Source: Psococerastis gibbosa (lineage: Eukaryota > Arthropoda > Insecta > Psocodea > Psocidae). Taken from it: a stretch of DNA of 64,000 nt. The notes beneath the pieces were generated by a model, which saw only the letters and a program-made list of their open reading frames with translations, did no database searches and was not told the DNA's origin. Made by a program: the position numbers and the translations under genes. Of the stretch, positions 1-12,188 are shown piece after piece (the first letter of the stretch is position 1; each line of letters starts with the position of its first letter). Location of the stretch: positions 27,175,089 through 27,239,088 of the forward strand of contig OZ020488.1 of assembly GCA_963971405.1 (NCBI GenBank), written 5' to 3'.

Positions 1-599
1 TTACACCGGTGACCGGCATATTGAATCTGCAAAAGAAAACCCGGGTTCACAAATGGTTTTCTTTTATCATGTAGGGAAAATTCACTCCCAAACTCCAGAA
101 GATTTCAATCAGCTAAAAATAGCTGGAGCCCCTCGTCCCTTAGCTACTACTACTATAAATCTTATAAAGCGGTCAAAGATTTTCCAGTAAATAAAACAAG
201 CGCTGCGCTGCTGATGTGGTCAGATCAGTAAAATAACTCCGCAGTAGATATATACTGTACGTATGCACAGTATATAACTGCCTCTTACTCGTTTGCATCT
301 GCATCTGCTAATAAGATTTAAAATAACTGAAGCAAGTCACGTCTTCGTAGTAACGTACAGTACATGTTTTGATCTCTCAAATAAAATTATCCTTACTTCG
401 TTTTTAATACCACTTTATGGAACTGAGAAACTGGAAACTTCTTTTCTGAATCAGAATAAATTACGATACACTGCATTGATCATAATGTTGAATAAAGAGA
501 ATAGGAAACAAGCAAATCTTTAACCTCACATAGCCTATTACAGTTTTTACTGTATATTGAACATATTTTATTATACTGTAATTCACTCTGATGAGATAC
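1..599. other. Intergenic, nothing recognised
   Basis: AT-rich sequence. The only open frame of note (293-523, +) is short, compositionally biased and matches no family I know. No repeat termini or RNA-gene signals were seen. Confidence 0.4.
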
Positions 600-1063
600 T
601 GGAATAACTCGCCTTCAGTATGTAATAATCGAAGGTAGACAGAACCACAGAGGGCTCCCGGCAGAAGAAGAACATCCAGGTTGAAAGCCCTGAGGCAAGA
701 GCACGACTTCCCTTTTTAGAGCAGCAGCCTCCAATGTCCAAATTACCATGATGGTCGCCAATCTTCCATAGTCATCTTCTTCTTCTGGCTCTACAGCCTT
801 TGATGAGCTTCGGCCTGCTCGATAAGACGATAACACTCCTCCAGTCATCTACGGACTCCCAACTCGCGAATGTCAGTTTACAACTCATTCATCCAGCGTT
901 TTCGAGGACGTCCGGCCAGCCGTCTTCCAGTCATGTTTTCTTTGTACATATCTGTCTTCGATAGTAGAGGCATTAAAATAAGTAAAGAAGAATAACTAGG
1001 GTCTTGCCAGGCGATGCACAAGGAAGAAGGAGTTTTTCTCTTCACGAAGATAATATTTTGCAT
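600..1063 (-). pseudogene. Decayed LINE C-terminal coding fragments in opposed orientation
   Basis: Read on the minus strand from about 1063 downward, the sequence contains GRPRKRW followed, across in-frame stops, by peptides of the form TDIRELGVRR, CYRLIEQAEAHQRL and SQKKKMTMEDWR. These are typical of the extreme C-terminus of LINE ORF2 proteins of the Jockey/RTE type. Several stops sit where tryptophan would be expected (TGA or TAG for TGG), so the copy is dead. Beyond it, about 600-720, the plus strand resembles another LINE C-terminus segment (LQYVIIEG followed by a degenerate basic stretch), so two LINE ends appear to meet tail to tail. The same junction recurs at 26.65-27.08 kb. LINE identity is likely; the clade is uncertain. 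Confidence 0.6.
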
Positions 1064-2413
1064 TTATTATTAATATTTTGATATTGAACACGATGAACGT
1101 GGAAACCTGTGATGTGAATTATCTCAGATGATTCCTGCTGTAATTCCTGATGATTACACTCAAAAGCAAGACAGATATGTCCTGAACATACGGACGTAAC
1201 TGACACAGCTCAGTTTATACAAACAATGCCCTCAGTTATGACAATGTCAGCGGAATTAGTTGAGCTCGTGAAAACAATATAGGCCTGATTAAGACGGATA
1301 CATGTCGCTTGACCTTACAGTCAGTCAGCACATCGCTGAAAGGGGAAGCGGGGGGAGTCCCCCATGGGTCCGGAGGCTGCCGCTGTGAAACCGTAATTGC
1401 TGACTATTGACTAATGGCGTGTGTCGGCTGAAACGATAACTAACATAGTTATCAAACTGGTGGTGATGGGACATTTATGTAACTAAATGGTGGCGTTGAA
1501 TCATTAGGTACAGTGGCTTGTCTTAAAAAGTGAGCAGTCCCAAACTTCATCTTTTCACTTTCAGCAGCCTTCACTAACCTCTCAGCCAAGGCCGTAGCAA
1601 GAAGGGGGTCCAAGGAGTCTGGACCTCTTTCGAAATATTTTTAGCGTACACTAGTAAGAATGGAGTTTTAAATATATTGAGGCTACCTTACTTCCGGTGG
1701 CGTCAGATGGACCCCTCCCGAAAAATGTTTTTGGCTCAGCCCACATGCTTAGGTTAATAATTTCATTTGCACCTAACCCGTACCCGTACGAATCTCATAG
1801 TAAACTGCATGCTTATAGTACTGTATACTATAGTATAGTGTCGGACTGGTAAAGCTTAATCCAATGTTTCTGAATGTTGATAATGTTATGGACACAGATG
1901 CAGAACTCCCGCGAGAATCCTTCTTGTACCCAGCTTACTGATAAGATTTCTCTTCTATTTGATGGGCTAACGTCACCGAACGTGTCCTTTTCCAAGGCAT
2001 AATCTTATGGAAACTATATGCTCCTTAATGTTGGTACACACAGCAATGAAGATAAGGACAACCTCTGCTCTAAAAATTGCCATTTTACGACAGGATACGC
2101 ATCACCACACTGTTTCAGACGCCAGAGCACTAGGACAATTTCTAGTTAATATAACCTGATCTCTTTAGAAGAACGAAATTGGTCCGAAACAAACAAAGCT
2201 GATAGGGGTCCTATCAACACTTGAACACCATGGGGGTTGTACAGGGGTGGGCGAGCTTGTATTTTTAATCCCGATCACTTTGCACCCTTGTAAGCAAGGA
2301 CAACGGTTAATGAGAACTGCTGACTCATAGCAGATGCACCATCCAATCATCTCCCAGCTAATCCGCCGTCCCTTATCAATTTTCAGCTGTTCGGACCAAT
2401 TCACCAAAATAAT
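1064..2413. other. Intergenic, no gene recognised
   Basis: No coding region or RNA gene can be supported. About 1590-1745 begins with AAGGCCGTAGC and carries GGGGGTCC near its left side and GGACCCCTCCC near its right. This resembles the G-rich MITEs elsewhere in the window, but the right terminus is not clear enough to call. Confidence 0.35.
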
Positions 2414-2790
2414 TAATGGTGGTAATTTTGTCGATGTTTTAATTTAGGTTAGTAAACATTAAGCAACTAATGAACTGGACTTTGGCTAGTGATTTTTTTC
2501 TTTATTCTATGCCTAGGCATATTTTACTATGTAGTTCATGTAGCTATACAATAGGAAACTGGTAAACGGTGGTAATTTTGTCGATATTTTAATTTAGTCT
2601 AGTAAACATTAAGCAACAGTTGCTTAATTAGTTGCTTAGCAGCTAATGAAGTGGCTTGTGATTTTTTCTTAACAAGTAGGTTTACAATAATCTCCCTTAA
2701 ACATTCTTCGACAGCTTGAAATATAAAATTTTTCCTATGCCTAGGCATATACTAAGAAGTTTATGTTCATACAATAGGAAACTTGAAAAC
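2414..2790. repeat. Diverged tandem duplication, two units
   Basis: Unit 1 (about 2414-2570) and unit 2 (about 2571-2790) share, in the same order, GGTGGTAATTTTGTCGAT, TAGTAAACATTAAGCAAC, GTGATTTTTTCTT-like sequence, CTATGCCTAGGCATAT and ATACAATAGGAAACT. Unit 2 has about 60 extra bases, including a short local palindrome around TTAGTTGCTTAG. No coding sequence is involved. Confidence 0.75.
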
Positions 2791-4341
2791 GCGATGTAAA
2801 CGCCCCAAACATTTATAAGTTGTTGAAGCTAATTTTCATATTCCACATTGAATTGTAGAGCAGCATGAATCCCTGCAAGTAGATCTTTATTACTTCTACA
2901 GGGGTGTAGAACTCTGAAATTCAAGATTCCTAAATCTAAAAGTTGCCCATAAAAAAAGCGTGTGTCCAGAAATTTTGATGAAAAATGCAAATTCAGTGAC
3001 CAGCAGGGGCTAAATTTCCTAACGTCTACATCCATCTTCTTCAACGTTCACTTTCGTGTAACGTATATTAAGGTGTCAGGTCAAGCACAGAATCCTGGCG
3101 TTACCAGCTTCTGCCCACTCAGTTACTTGACTTAAGTTGACAAAAGCATCCTATGCAATTGTAATTTAGTTTGAGGGGTATTAACTATTCAATTTTAATA
3201 TTTAAATGCTAATTCAATTCAATGCAACTCGTGTATTTCCCCCTTACAACAATATAAAATATTTCAGTAAAATCAGTTAATAAAGATAAATAAATAAACA
3301 AGTTTTCCATTGTATTTTTTCTCATCTTTCCATTTATTTCATAATAATTTAGCATTTTAACTGGGTTCATCCAGCACTTAAGGATAGAATAGTAAGTACC
3401 CCTAGTAACTACAGCTTACAATGAACTTTAGCCCATGATGCAAATGCAAATTTTTAATGTAAGATTCAAGAGTTCGCGCATGTCTACAACCACTACCACT
3501 ACTACCACAATACAGTAGATCAAGTCACATCTCACAAGTCAGCGACTACAAAAACGCCCCCAACTGTGCAAAGCTCGGGAGTCGTTGGAAAAGCAGGGGA
3601 GTGTCAGATAATCCCCCTTGGCCTAGTCCCTGGATATCTACATTTGCAGCCCTCTATGGAATTAATATAGCTGGGCCACGTGGCGAGGAAGCAGGGACCT
3701 TAACGAACCGCCGCTGTCACCTCCTTTTACAAAATGCCAATGACGCGCGTCACTGCTTCCTTTTTTTTCATAAAGGTTGTGAGTAATCGTGCACCAACGA
3801 CCCAATTTAGGGTACCCCCGTTTTCAATAACTATTTTTACAGATTAGAGTAGGATTTGAAGCTCACCATTTTTGCTAGCGCTAGCTAAATGTTAGTGTTC
3901 AATTCCATTTCATAATTAAACCCTGATATTATCATTACGCAAATTCTTTTTTAAGCACTTCGTATATCGACTCAGACAGTAGATTATTAAGCGTGCTTAA
4001 AGCAAGGGGCAATAAATATTTGGATATCTCCAGACCCCATTTGATATTTGTTCTTTTGGAGAATTTGGGAACAGAAGGTTTTATGAAGTACTTACAATTT
4101 ACTGTATTAGGCTCGGTGCACATGGACGATTCGGTCACCCGCTGAAAAAGTTGTCATGAGCGCAAATGGGAAATGGTGTAAAACCGCAGCAGTCTACTGC
4201 AGACAATTTTTGTAAATAATTGTCTCTGGTTTATCGCAGCTACAATCTACTGCAGTATACTGCGGGTTTGCTAGGTTTTGATCCCATGAAAAATTTCACG
4301 GCGGATCACTGGCAACCGAATCGTCCGTGTGTACCGAGTTT
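2791..4341. other. Intergenic, no gene recognised
   Basis: No supported gene or repeat. A 61-residue frame at 3601-3786 (+) lies in a locally GC-richer patch but matches nothing I know. It could be chance or a fragment of an unidentified exon. Confidence 0.3.
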
Positions 4342-4622
4342 ACGGCGGGGTTTCCACCGACCTCTCATTGCAGAATGCACTGACGTTGACGTGATAGCAG
4401 ACATTCAAGACTTAGGCGGGGTTTCCACCGACCTCGCATTGCAGAATGCACATGACATTAACGGAAATTTTTGTTTTACTCTATGCCATAGTTAAAATTG
4501 ATCAATGATCATAGAGTAAAATCACAAACAAACAAACTAAAATTAAAAATTGCGTCATGAGATATGTTAAGTACAAACATTTTAATAGATTTCTATAAAA
4601 AGAAAAATTCAATGTCATTTGC
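4342..4622. mobile_element. MITE, GGCGGGGTTTCCACCGACC family, right arm truncated
   Basis: The start GGCGGGGTTTCCACCGACC is repeated at about 4416, separated by the family block GACGT(G)GATAGCAGACATT. The core (about 4470-4600) is shared with copies at 48.6 and 52.1 kb, for example GATCAATGATCAT, CACAAACAAACAAACT and TAGATTTCTATAAAAAGAAA. The right arm stops around CAATGTCATTTGCT, where the other copies continue into a full inverted arm. It is non-coding; its transposase source is not visible here. Confidence 0.75.
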
Positions 4623-6180
4623 TAAAGGCCTTATGTGACTTATTGGTTATTCAAGGCGAGTAATAATTCATGTTTGGAGCATAATGAACCTGTCGTAAAA
4701 TATATCAACCACTTTTTTACTACTATCTATATTACCCTTTCAAATCAACAAGACAACATGGATAAATTGGGAAAAGCACACACAGGTCATAATAATCCGC
4801 GCATCTATTGCTTTGTAGAATGCCACCCAACATTTTGAATTTAAATAGTTTTATACCCTGCAAGTAGTTGATAACTTGTGAATGCTTCATACCAAACATT
4901 CTAACCATAGGGTCAGAAAGTTTGGGGGGGGGGGCTGAATAAATGAGAAAGGGAGAGGAGCACATTGCAGGTAATAACTGTGGTCAGTTGAGCCCAGGGG
5001 ATGCGGCAGCAACCCCCACCCCAAATTGCCCTTTACCTGCCAGCCGTGACTAACTTTGATTCGAATAGCATGCAGTGATTTAATTAAAATTTAACAGGAT
5101 TAATCGTACATTTGTTGCTTTCACAAAAAACTGGACGTTCGCGTGGTGGCATAGGTTCGGAATCATGACACATATTTAGAGCAATGTTCATTTATTTGCC
5201 ACATATAAACCAAACCCACTATGTCTGCACTAACTGGAGCATCGTGTTAACCACTACACTACGTATTCCACTGCACTCAGATATCCTACTTGATGGTCAA
5301 CGACAACATCCTATTTGTTAGACCATACAAATAATTCGGACACAATTTCCTAAGTAATATAATGTCCAAAACGTCAATTTAGTATTAAATTTTATGATTA
5401 AATAAAGCCTTGCCTTGATACTAAAAGATAGTTAAGTTAGGTAGTTGTGCTAACCAGTCCAACAATTTGAATCTTTTCGTTGGGTATCAGGTAGCGTATC
5501 TGGTCTAAGCTGAGTGCGCTTGAATCTGTAGCGTCGTGGTTAACACGATGGGTAAGGGGTAATGATAATTCTACATAATTAAAACATCACCAGTAGCTAA
5601 ATTAATAATTATGAATTAATTGTGCCACAAGGGGACTAGCTTAGTCGCAATTTAAATATTGGCTTGAAGTAAACAATTCGAAAGCGAATAACTATATAAT
5701 ATATTTAAAATCTTCAACCATTCACTTTATCTCTAACCGACAACTGTCATCTGTTTTCATATAATACCATTTTAAAAGTCTATTTATAATTATTTATTTA
5801 TTTACAACTTCTACTACTACTGCCACTGCTTTTTGCCAACGTCTCTTACTGGGAATCAAATGCCAGGAACCGAGTTCGGAAAAGACTGCAAATCGCCACC
5901 GGTAATCTCAACGCACTATCTGTAAGTTAACCTATCATACATATTACATTATTAATTAGTCCAGCTTAAGCAAAATGGATCAAATGAAAAAAATTGTATG
6001 TCCCTTTACCATTAGCATAACCTCACAGAATGAGAAAAACTGCAAACTTTACTTACCTAACTGTACTAGAAAAGAAAATTAAACATCAGTGATTGTGGCA
6101 GTACGGTAGGCAGCATCAATTTAATTTCATATTTTACGACTGTTTCGTTCTAATTTTTCGATGGACAATGACGACGGGGC
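4623..6180. other. Intergenic, no gene recognised
   Basis: AT-rich DNA with a G12 run near 4923-4934 and scattered low-complexity stretches. No supported coding or RNA gene. Confidence 0.35.
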
Positions 6181-6306
6181 TTAAGTCTTCTTCTCTGTCT
6201 TCTTGGGCAGGAGAACTGCCTGAATGTTGGGCAATACACCACCCTGGGCAATGGTGACGCCAGACAGTAGCTTGTTCAATTCTTCGTCATTGCAGATGGC
6301 CAGCTG
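6181..6306 (-). pseudogene. Histone H2A C-terminal fragment (orphan, 5' truncated)
   Basis: The minus strand encodes 41 residues and a TAA stop that match the C-terminal end of canonical H2[17 protein letters not shown], then [20 protein letters not shown], then TEKKT. H2A is the nucleosome core histone; this segment covers the C-terminal helix and docking region. Homology stops abruptly upstream of the Gln, where canonical H2A has HL before QLAI. One core residue is changed, Arg to Cys before NDEEL (CGC to TGC, a CpG-type transition). No canonical histone 3' stem-loop is seen in the roughly 80 bases past the stop. The sequence before Gln ends in TATCAG, so an exon behind a 3' splice site cannot be fully excluded. 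A truncated pseudogene is more likely. Confidence 0.85.
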
Positions 6307-6960
6307 ATATGTTAAACTTATGATTTTACAATTATAAATTGTATACTGTCTTTTTTACTTACGACAAAAAAAATTCACTAAATTGAATTTAATTCACTAA
6401 ATTGAATTTTTTTTACAATATTTAAAACCACCATGATAAATTTCGCAAACCTTTTATAATATGTCACTCTCAAATTTATTAAAGCAGTGAGCAAAGCACA
6501 AAGCACTGAAACAGTGAAGAGAAAGGTCAACAATGCGATACAAAAATTAAGAGTTCATTCACGCGCAAAACGACACCTTTTTCAAAGACCTGACCCTCAG
6601 CAGCCCAAAATATCACATGCGGGTCACATAATACCCTCTTCCACGTCGAGAGAACCGAAAATACTAAAATACTGCCTTCGAGGGAGCAAAAGCCCAGTTT
6701 TTCATTTTCATCGATAAAAGGGATATCCTTTTCGTATCGAAAAGAAAGTAAACAGGAAAATGATGAGAGCAACTAATAGTCCATGTGAAGAAGCTGCTGT
6801 ACACAAAGGGTTTCTCTATACAAGAGTCAAGAGAAAATCAATATACTGTAGTGATGAAAACGTCTGAAGAAAACAAAAACAAAACCTTTTTGGAAAGCTA
6901 AAGGCATCCGACCGGGGGGCGAAATTTTGCGGAGATATTCGAAGCAGCCAGCGATTTCCA
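6307..6960. other. Intergenic, no gene recognised
   Basis: Nothing is supported. Two opposed frames (6487-6717 + and 6527-6772 -) overlap each other and match no family I know; at most one could be real and probably neither is. Confidence 0.3.
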
Positions 6961-7248
6961 TCACGAAAATAATTTACTAAGAGGTGTGTGAATGGAGTCA
7001 GTCATATCAGCGATGCTTTTAATGCCACTAATGAGAGAGGCGCCAAGAAACTTAGAGAAAGGGTCGGGGACTTTCGCTTGCAGCTTTTTGTACAAGACGT
7101 TAATTAAAATAAAAAGGATTTTTTGCTGTTGAAGCACTACAGCGAAGACATCGACAGGATCTGACAAAGCCTGTGAAAGGTCTTTGAAAATAATTAAGGC
7201 ACCAAGTCGATCGTTAATTGAGACGATTGATTTACTTGAGCCTGACAT
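6961..7248 (-). CDS. Candidate small hypothetical ORF, 95 aa
   Basis: An ATG-to-stop frame of 95 codons whose translation has balanced composition, with a hydrophobic stretch around residues 35-55 (FAVVLQQQKILFILINVLYK) and little low-complexity sequence. I do not recognise the family. No introns, promoter or poly(A) signal can be tied to it, and no repeated copy is present in the window. A chance ORF is the default explanation; it is listed because its composition is more protein-like than its neighbours. Confidence 0.15.
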   Translation of the reverse strand: MSGSSKSIVSINDRLGALIIFKDLSQALSDPVDVFAVVLQQQKILFILINVLYKKLQAKVPDPFSKFLGASLISGIKSIADMTDSIHTPLSKLFS

Positions 7249-7570
7249 GATTTGCTACTTGTTACAGCAGCGAGAGGTCACATCATTAGATCGGGCAACT
7301 TTTAGTGCTCATCGCTCTTTATTTCACGACGTGAATTTTTCATTGGAATTTAAAAATTAAAAATTAAATATTGTAACAAAAAATATAAATCTGCGTAGCC
7401 TATGGGTTAAAAAAAACATGGCTTGGAAGATCTTAGTGAGTGAGTGAATGTCGTGAAGTCCCTAACTGTGTGGGTGAGCGGGTAATTGAGTGAGTGAATC
7501 ATTATTGTCCCAAATAAGCGCTTACTTGGGGATGCAGGATGTTATTATTTTATAAGCTAATGGAATTTGT

Positions 7571-7626
7571 AAATATATGTTCCTTGTCCAGGGGATACTG
7601 GACAAGGAAAAGAAAGAAGAAGATTA
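7571..7626 (+). repeat. LINE-like 3' tail with terminal stem-loop
   Basis: CCTTGTCC, loop CAGGGGATAC, then TGGACAAGG forms a stem-loop followed by an A/G-rich tail. The same arrangement occurs at 41274-41310 (+) and 12183-12215 (-), preceded each time by an ATATAT-type stretch. In stringent-type LINEs a 3' stem-loop followed by short repeats is the site recognised by the reverse transcriptase; that assignment is an inference here. Confidence 0.55.
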
Positions 7627-7903
7627 TTATCTACACCACTGTATACAAGTATGTAGGCATGTAGGCTACTGTACATGGGCTATTGTAATTTATTTTATAA
7701 TATAACAGTTACGACAAGTTAAATGTTTAATTATTTAATTACAAAATAGCCCTATAGCATAATATTCTGGCTCAGAAATTTTGTAACAACTTCGAAAATT
7801 TAGGCGTAATAATTATGGTAATAAATGATAATTTTTATTACCGTTACATACCCAATGAGCATAACTGAGTTTTATAAAACCCATACGGGAAATATACATA
7901 ACC

Positions 7904-7940
7904 TTGCATACATTAAAATCACAAAGCTTTCCTTATACTA
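7904..7940 (+). repeat. Short fragment of dispersed repeat end (AAAGCTTTCCTTATACTAC)
   Basis: This segment matches the terminal part of the longer repeat at 20.5-21.1 kb (AAAGCTTTCCTTATACTAC followed by TATAAATTGG-like sequence) and the inverse copy at 16.0-16.6 kb. It is probably a severely truncated insertion of the same element. Confidence 0.55.
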
Positions 7941-8040
7941 CGCATAAATTGGAAAATAATACTGTACGTGCCCACATAGTATACGATGTACAGTGTATAA
8001 ATGAAATAGTACAAAACAACATAATTATCGTCACACTTAA

Positions 8041-8202
8041 GGCGCCCATTCCACATACGTCAATCGTCAATGAAAAATTGAAAAATGACGTCGAAATGAC
8101 GTAAATTGACGTGGTAGCAGAATTTTTAGTATGTCTTTAATGTCTGCTAAAACGTCATTTTTCAATTTTTCATTGACGATTGACGTATGTGGAATGTGCG
8201 CC
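8041..8202. mobile_element. Foldback MITE, GGCG..ATTCCACATACGTCAAT family
   Basis: Two arms of about 50 bp are inverted: GGCGCCCATTCCACATACG, GTCAATCGTCAATG and AAAAATTGAAAAATGACGT on the left, with the complement on the right. The middle carries the family block GACGTGGTAGCAG and ATGTCTGCTAAAACGTCA. Flanks read TAA on the left and TTA on the right. Relatives lie at 4.3, 17.8, 48.6, 52.1, 60.9 and 61.5 kb. Non-coding; probably mobilised by a PIF/Harbinger-like transposase encoded elsewhere. Confidence 0.85.
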
Positions 8203-9059
8203 TTAGTCAGAAGGGCGTATAACCAACAATGTTTTTGCGAAATTGAGTTATGAGCAGAGTTAGTGACCTTGTCATGAGCTCTACCTTGGGATATAACAAG
8301 CAAAATTCAATCTTGAAAATAAGGCTGAAATTTTCGATTAAGAGGTCATATTTGACTGTTTGTAGACAACCATGCGCATACAGAAACGTAATTATCTCAA
8401 AATGTTGTTTTTGATGGTTTGAGGGTGACAATATACTGTGCGTATTGTTGATAAAACCTTGCGAAATTCTCATGTCAATAGTAAAGCACCAAATAAACCT
8501 CTTCTTGATCTCAAATCAGAAATCGTGAGCCCTTTCACCAGAGAATAGTAAACAATGATTCACCATTGCCAAGGTGTGATATATGTACCAGGGACAGGAA
8601 GGGTAGACACATAAGAGGTTTGGGGTGCTCAAGAGCCCTTGAGTCCCGGCCTCCGTCATAAAGCTTCCAGCCAGCAAATCCCTCGGCCTCTTATGCCTCT
8701 ACTCCGAATAATTAATTTCCCCCATTAAGCATTTGAAGCGGTCAAATTCTAGAGCCAAGCCAACACCAAAGTGAAAACATCTCCCCCGAGACGATGTCCT
8801 TCCCAAAGACGAGGAGAGTGGAGGGAGTAATTTTAACGGGGGGTCAGGTGGGCTTGATTTACCGCTGAGTCGTGGATTAGTGCTGACTATAATATGTCAT
8901 ACTAAGGATTATCCGGTAACTCGATTATTTTGCTTGGAACTAGTAGTGAGAGGTTTTCACCATTTCGTTTAGACACACGCACAAAATTTTGTAAAATGTC
9001 TTGTAAATAGTGACAAGATGCACATACGGTAGGTCCTTTTGATTTTGAATAACTATGAA
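8203..9059. other. Intergenic, no gene recognised
   Basis: No coding or RNA gene is supported and no repeat termini were found. Confidence 0.35.
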
Positions 9060-9302
9060 CGCCTTTAGTTATGAACATTTATTATGTCTTTTCCCTCCTA
9101 TACCCGTTTTCTTTATTATATCCCCCCTTCCGTTTTATATTCCATATGATTTAAGTTATATTACTATGTATACTGCTATTACCTATGGTTAACATGAAAA
9201 AAAAACTTTATACCTAGTCTATTGTTCGCCAATTGTATTGCTGCAATAAAGCCGTTATGCATTCATTCATTCATGCATTCATTCATTCATTCATTCATTC
9301 AT
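9060..9302 (+). mobile_element. LINE 3' UTR with (ATTC)n tail
   Basis: A non-coding T-rich segment carries GCAATAAAGCCGTTATG and ends in an (ATTC)n tail at 9258-9302. Short tetranucleotide tails of this kind are typical of CR1/L2-type LINE 3' ends. A second tail of the same type occurs at 49541-49565. The 5' boundary is not determined; no coding part is visible. Confidence 0.55.
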
Positions 9303-10055
9303 GTCTCAAGAACTGATCTAGTCCTCTTAATGAAGACTTGAACCGGGAGAATGGCGGAGAAGATAAATAAATACGATACGAAGAGTTCATCCATAGCGTC
9401 CTATGGGCTATGAATTAATAATATTGATACGATAGGTTTTAATGAAAGCTACGGACAGGATATTAGGCTGCCGCGTACTAACATAAGAACCAAATTTCAG
9501 CTTAATCACAAATTTTTTATCCTTCCCTTGTCAATTTGGGAAAAACTACCCTATTATGATGAACCTCTTGCAGAGTTCAACTGATGCAATCGCATCAGCA
9601 ACTGATATGAAATAATTCAATTAAAATATCGAAGGATACTTTATGAGAGTTTGCGTGAGACAGCGCGCAGGCGTCAAGTACGCAATAAAGGGTAGGGGGG
9701 AAAAAAGTTAGTCCATAATAATTAGGAATCAGACGACTTTTAGGACAAAGAGGGATGTTGCATCTTTCTTGGAAGTTGAGAGGTTCCGGGGTGAGTGAGG
9801 GCTTACAAAGCGGAAGAACCATGCTAAGCCCCCACAGTTTCTCCCCCTTCCCCCCTTACTGAGCTTATTACCGTCAAAAACTAAAGTGGAAGATAACAAT
9901 GCCTTTAAATTCAACGCAATGTTTGGCACTAAATAATTCAACAATTTGAAATTTGAGCAACTTTTATGCACAGCAATCATCTCAAAGGCATTAACGGTAT
10001 ATACATATATAGCTAGTGTTCGAAGTCAGAACGATTAAGTGTATCGCACGTAGCA
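9303..10055. other. Intergenic, no gene recognised
   Basis: Two overlapping minus-strand frames (9595-9822 and 9729-9980) match nothing I know. No repeat ends were seen. Confidence 0.3.
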
Positions 10056-10059
10056 TAAA

Positions 10060-10240
10060 TAAATATATAATGTCTTTTGTACCATTACAAAGCCAACCTA
10101 GCGGAGTTCGGCAATGCTATAGAGCCTTCTCAGACACTCAACTATGAGGGCCGGAGCACCTGCTTTACATACTCTCCTAAGCATGGCCCGAAGGTGTAGA
10201 TAGTGTGGGACTCTAACAAACATAATTTCGGGTGAATGTC
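10060..10240 (-). mobile_element. tRNA-derived SINE, diverged copy
   Basis: The minus strand matches the SINE family best seen at 36.8-37.0 kb. It shares GCCAACCTAGCGGAGTT (complement of the 3' body), ACACTCAACTA, the GCATGGCC block and the TTTCGGGTGAA head segment, with an A/T-rich tail on the left (TAAATAAATATATAA). The B-box region is degraded (GACTCTAACA rather than GGACTCGAACC), suggesting an older copy. Confidence 0.7.
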
Positions 10241-10244
10241 AGAT

Positions 10245-12048
10245 TATGTCCTGGTTATGTACCAAATGGCGATTATCAATAATGGAAGCGCCAAGAATGG
10301 ATGATGAGCAAGAATTCCTGTTAAGGGTGGGCAATAAGACTAATTTGATAATTGACATTCTACCATGAACTTTATCGCCCGTATGTGACGTACTGTACTA
10401 CAAACTGCGAACGCAGCCTAAAAAGATTCAATACCGGATTATTATTTAATAGCTCAAACTCCAACCGCAACTACCAACCTATTACTATAAGAAAGAAGAA
10501 CGGAACCCAAATTCCGCAGTAATGCCAGTAGGTACCACAGACTAAGAAAATAATATAAAAAAACACGTCGGATTCTCACTCCATTGAAAACATCGAATGA
10601 ATTCCAAAAAGACATTTTCGAATTTCCACCTCTCCGGTTTTTTTTGGGGCGTTCGTCTTGTGACAGATGGGCCCCCAACCATTATTATTTTCCTTTTATG
10701 GAAACCATAGCTCCGTGAAATTTGTGTGAGGGTGGAGACCACAGGATTGGCATCATCTGCACCATTATTATATACGCGTATGTGGACAGCAATGCTTAAA
10801 AGCTATAGTTGGGAAAAGTAGTTGTGATACATGACAGCACCGAAGGTTTGGTTTAACCCTGTCCCCTCCTCCACGAAATCAAACTACTTTACACTACAGC
10901 ATATATACATTGGTAGAATTGAATTGGAATGACCGAGAATACTTGTTTACACGACACCTAATTACCCAGGAAAATCCCTCCCGAAAAGGGAGGTACGGTT
11001 TTGTAATATATTATACATTCGTATAGTGATTGAATTATTCGGAATTCGGAAATTCGGGGGTCCATTTGCCCAGAACTATCTGAACACAGGTTTATTCAAA
11101 GTGTCCAACCAGTTGAAAGGGTTAATTTGGCAATTGAAAAATCAGGCCCTATATACATAAGGCTTATTTTACATTTAACAAAAAAAAAAAAACTGTTACA
11201 TGCTTTTAAGACCAATGTCAGGGCTTCTAAACCTCATTACATTGTACTGATAATATTTTTCTTGAACTAAACGATGACGTGTTCTCAATCATTGTTGGAA
11301 TACTGTTCTATACTTCACTTACCGACCGTTTTTTCACACTTAATTAAGAAAATTAGTCTATTTATCTACTTTACGGTACCGTTGCTAATAATGAAACGAA
11401 AATTGTTACAGTGAAGGTACGTCGTTTTAGGGGAAGCCACTTTTGACTTACGTGGGAAAAGTCAGAGAAAATATAAATCAAAGTAAAATCTAACCGAGTA
11501 CGAAGATATCTATCCAAATAAAAAGTTAATAAAGTTTCAAATACAGTGGATATTTGGTTCATTTATTTACGTTTTATGTCTAACTTCTATTTTTCCCCGA
11601 CACTTTTCCGAGTACCCTTTTTATATTAAGAAAATACAAACGATTTCCTTAAAATAGATAAGATAATAGATACAATAAAAATAGATAGGCTAGCTGTTTT
11701 TTTGTGCCCATCTAAAAAATAGTTCTAATATCGCAAACCTACAGTTGTTCAGGGTATAATTGACGCCTACTCTAAACTCATTCGGCATTTGTTAAACATT
11801 TTCCTGTAAAGGAAACATAGTGAATATGCTTTGTTGCTAAACTGTTGAGAAGCATGACCTTAAGTGTACAAGAATGGGTCTAATTTAATAAGCATTGTGG
11901 AAAGTGGGAGCAATACCTTCATTTCTCCCTGGAGACGCTGGTGAGCTTTCGCCTACCATCTCGGAAATTTCAAAATATTCACTTCCTGCTCGTTATCACG
12001 GCAACATGGGAATGTTACAAGAAACTTTCTCATCCATAACAGATTACC
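10245..12048. other. Intergenic, no gene recognised
   Basis: AT-rich DNA with chance-like short frames only (for example 10454-10742 and 11371-11562, minus). No RNA gene, repeat terminus or conserved peptide was recognised. Confidence 0.35.
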
Positions 12049-12188
12049 ACTTTAATTAGTCGATATTTTGTGAATTTCAATTATTTTCACTGCCTAATTC
12101 ACATCACTTTTTTAGTTCACTTTAATTGGTTGATATTTTGTGTATTTTAACTATTTTCACTGCCTAATTCACTTCACTTCACTTTTTT
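12049..12188. repeat. Tandem duplication, about 70-bp unit x2
   Basis: Two adjacent units share ACTTTAATT(A/G)GT(C/T)GATATTTTGTG, then a tract TTT(C/T)AA(T/C)TATTTTCACTG, then CCTAATTCAC and TTCACTTTTTT. The array directly abuts the inverted stem-loop tail at 12183-12215, so it may be the expanded 3' region of that LINE-like element. Confidence 0.75.

Noticed and set aside
1590-1745. G-rich MITE starting AAGGCCGTAGC
   Set aside because: Right terminus and target duplication could not be found.
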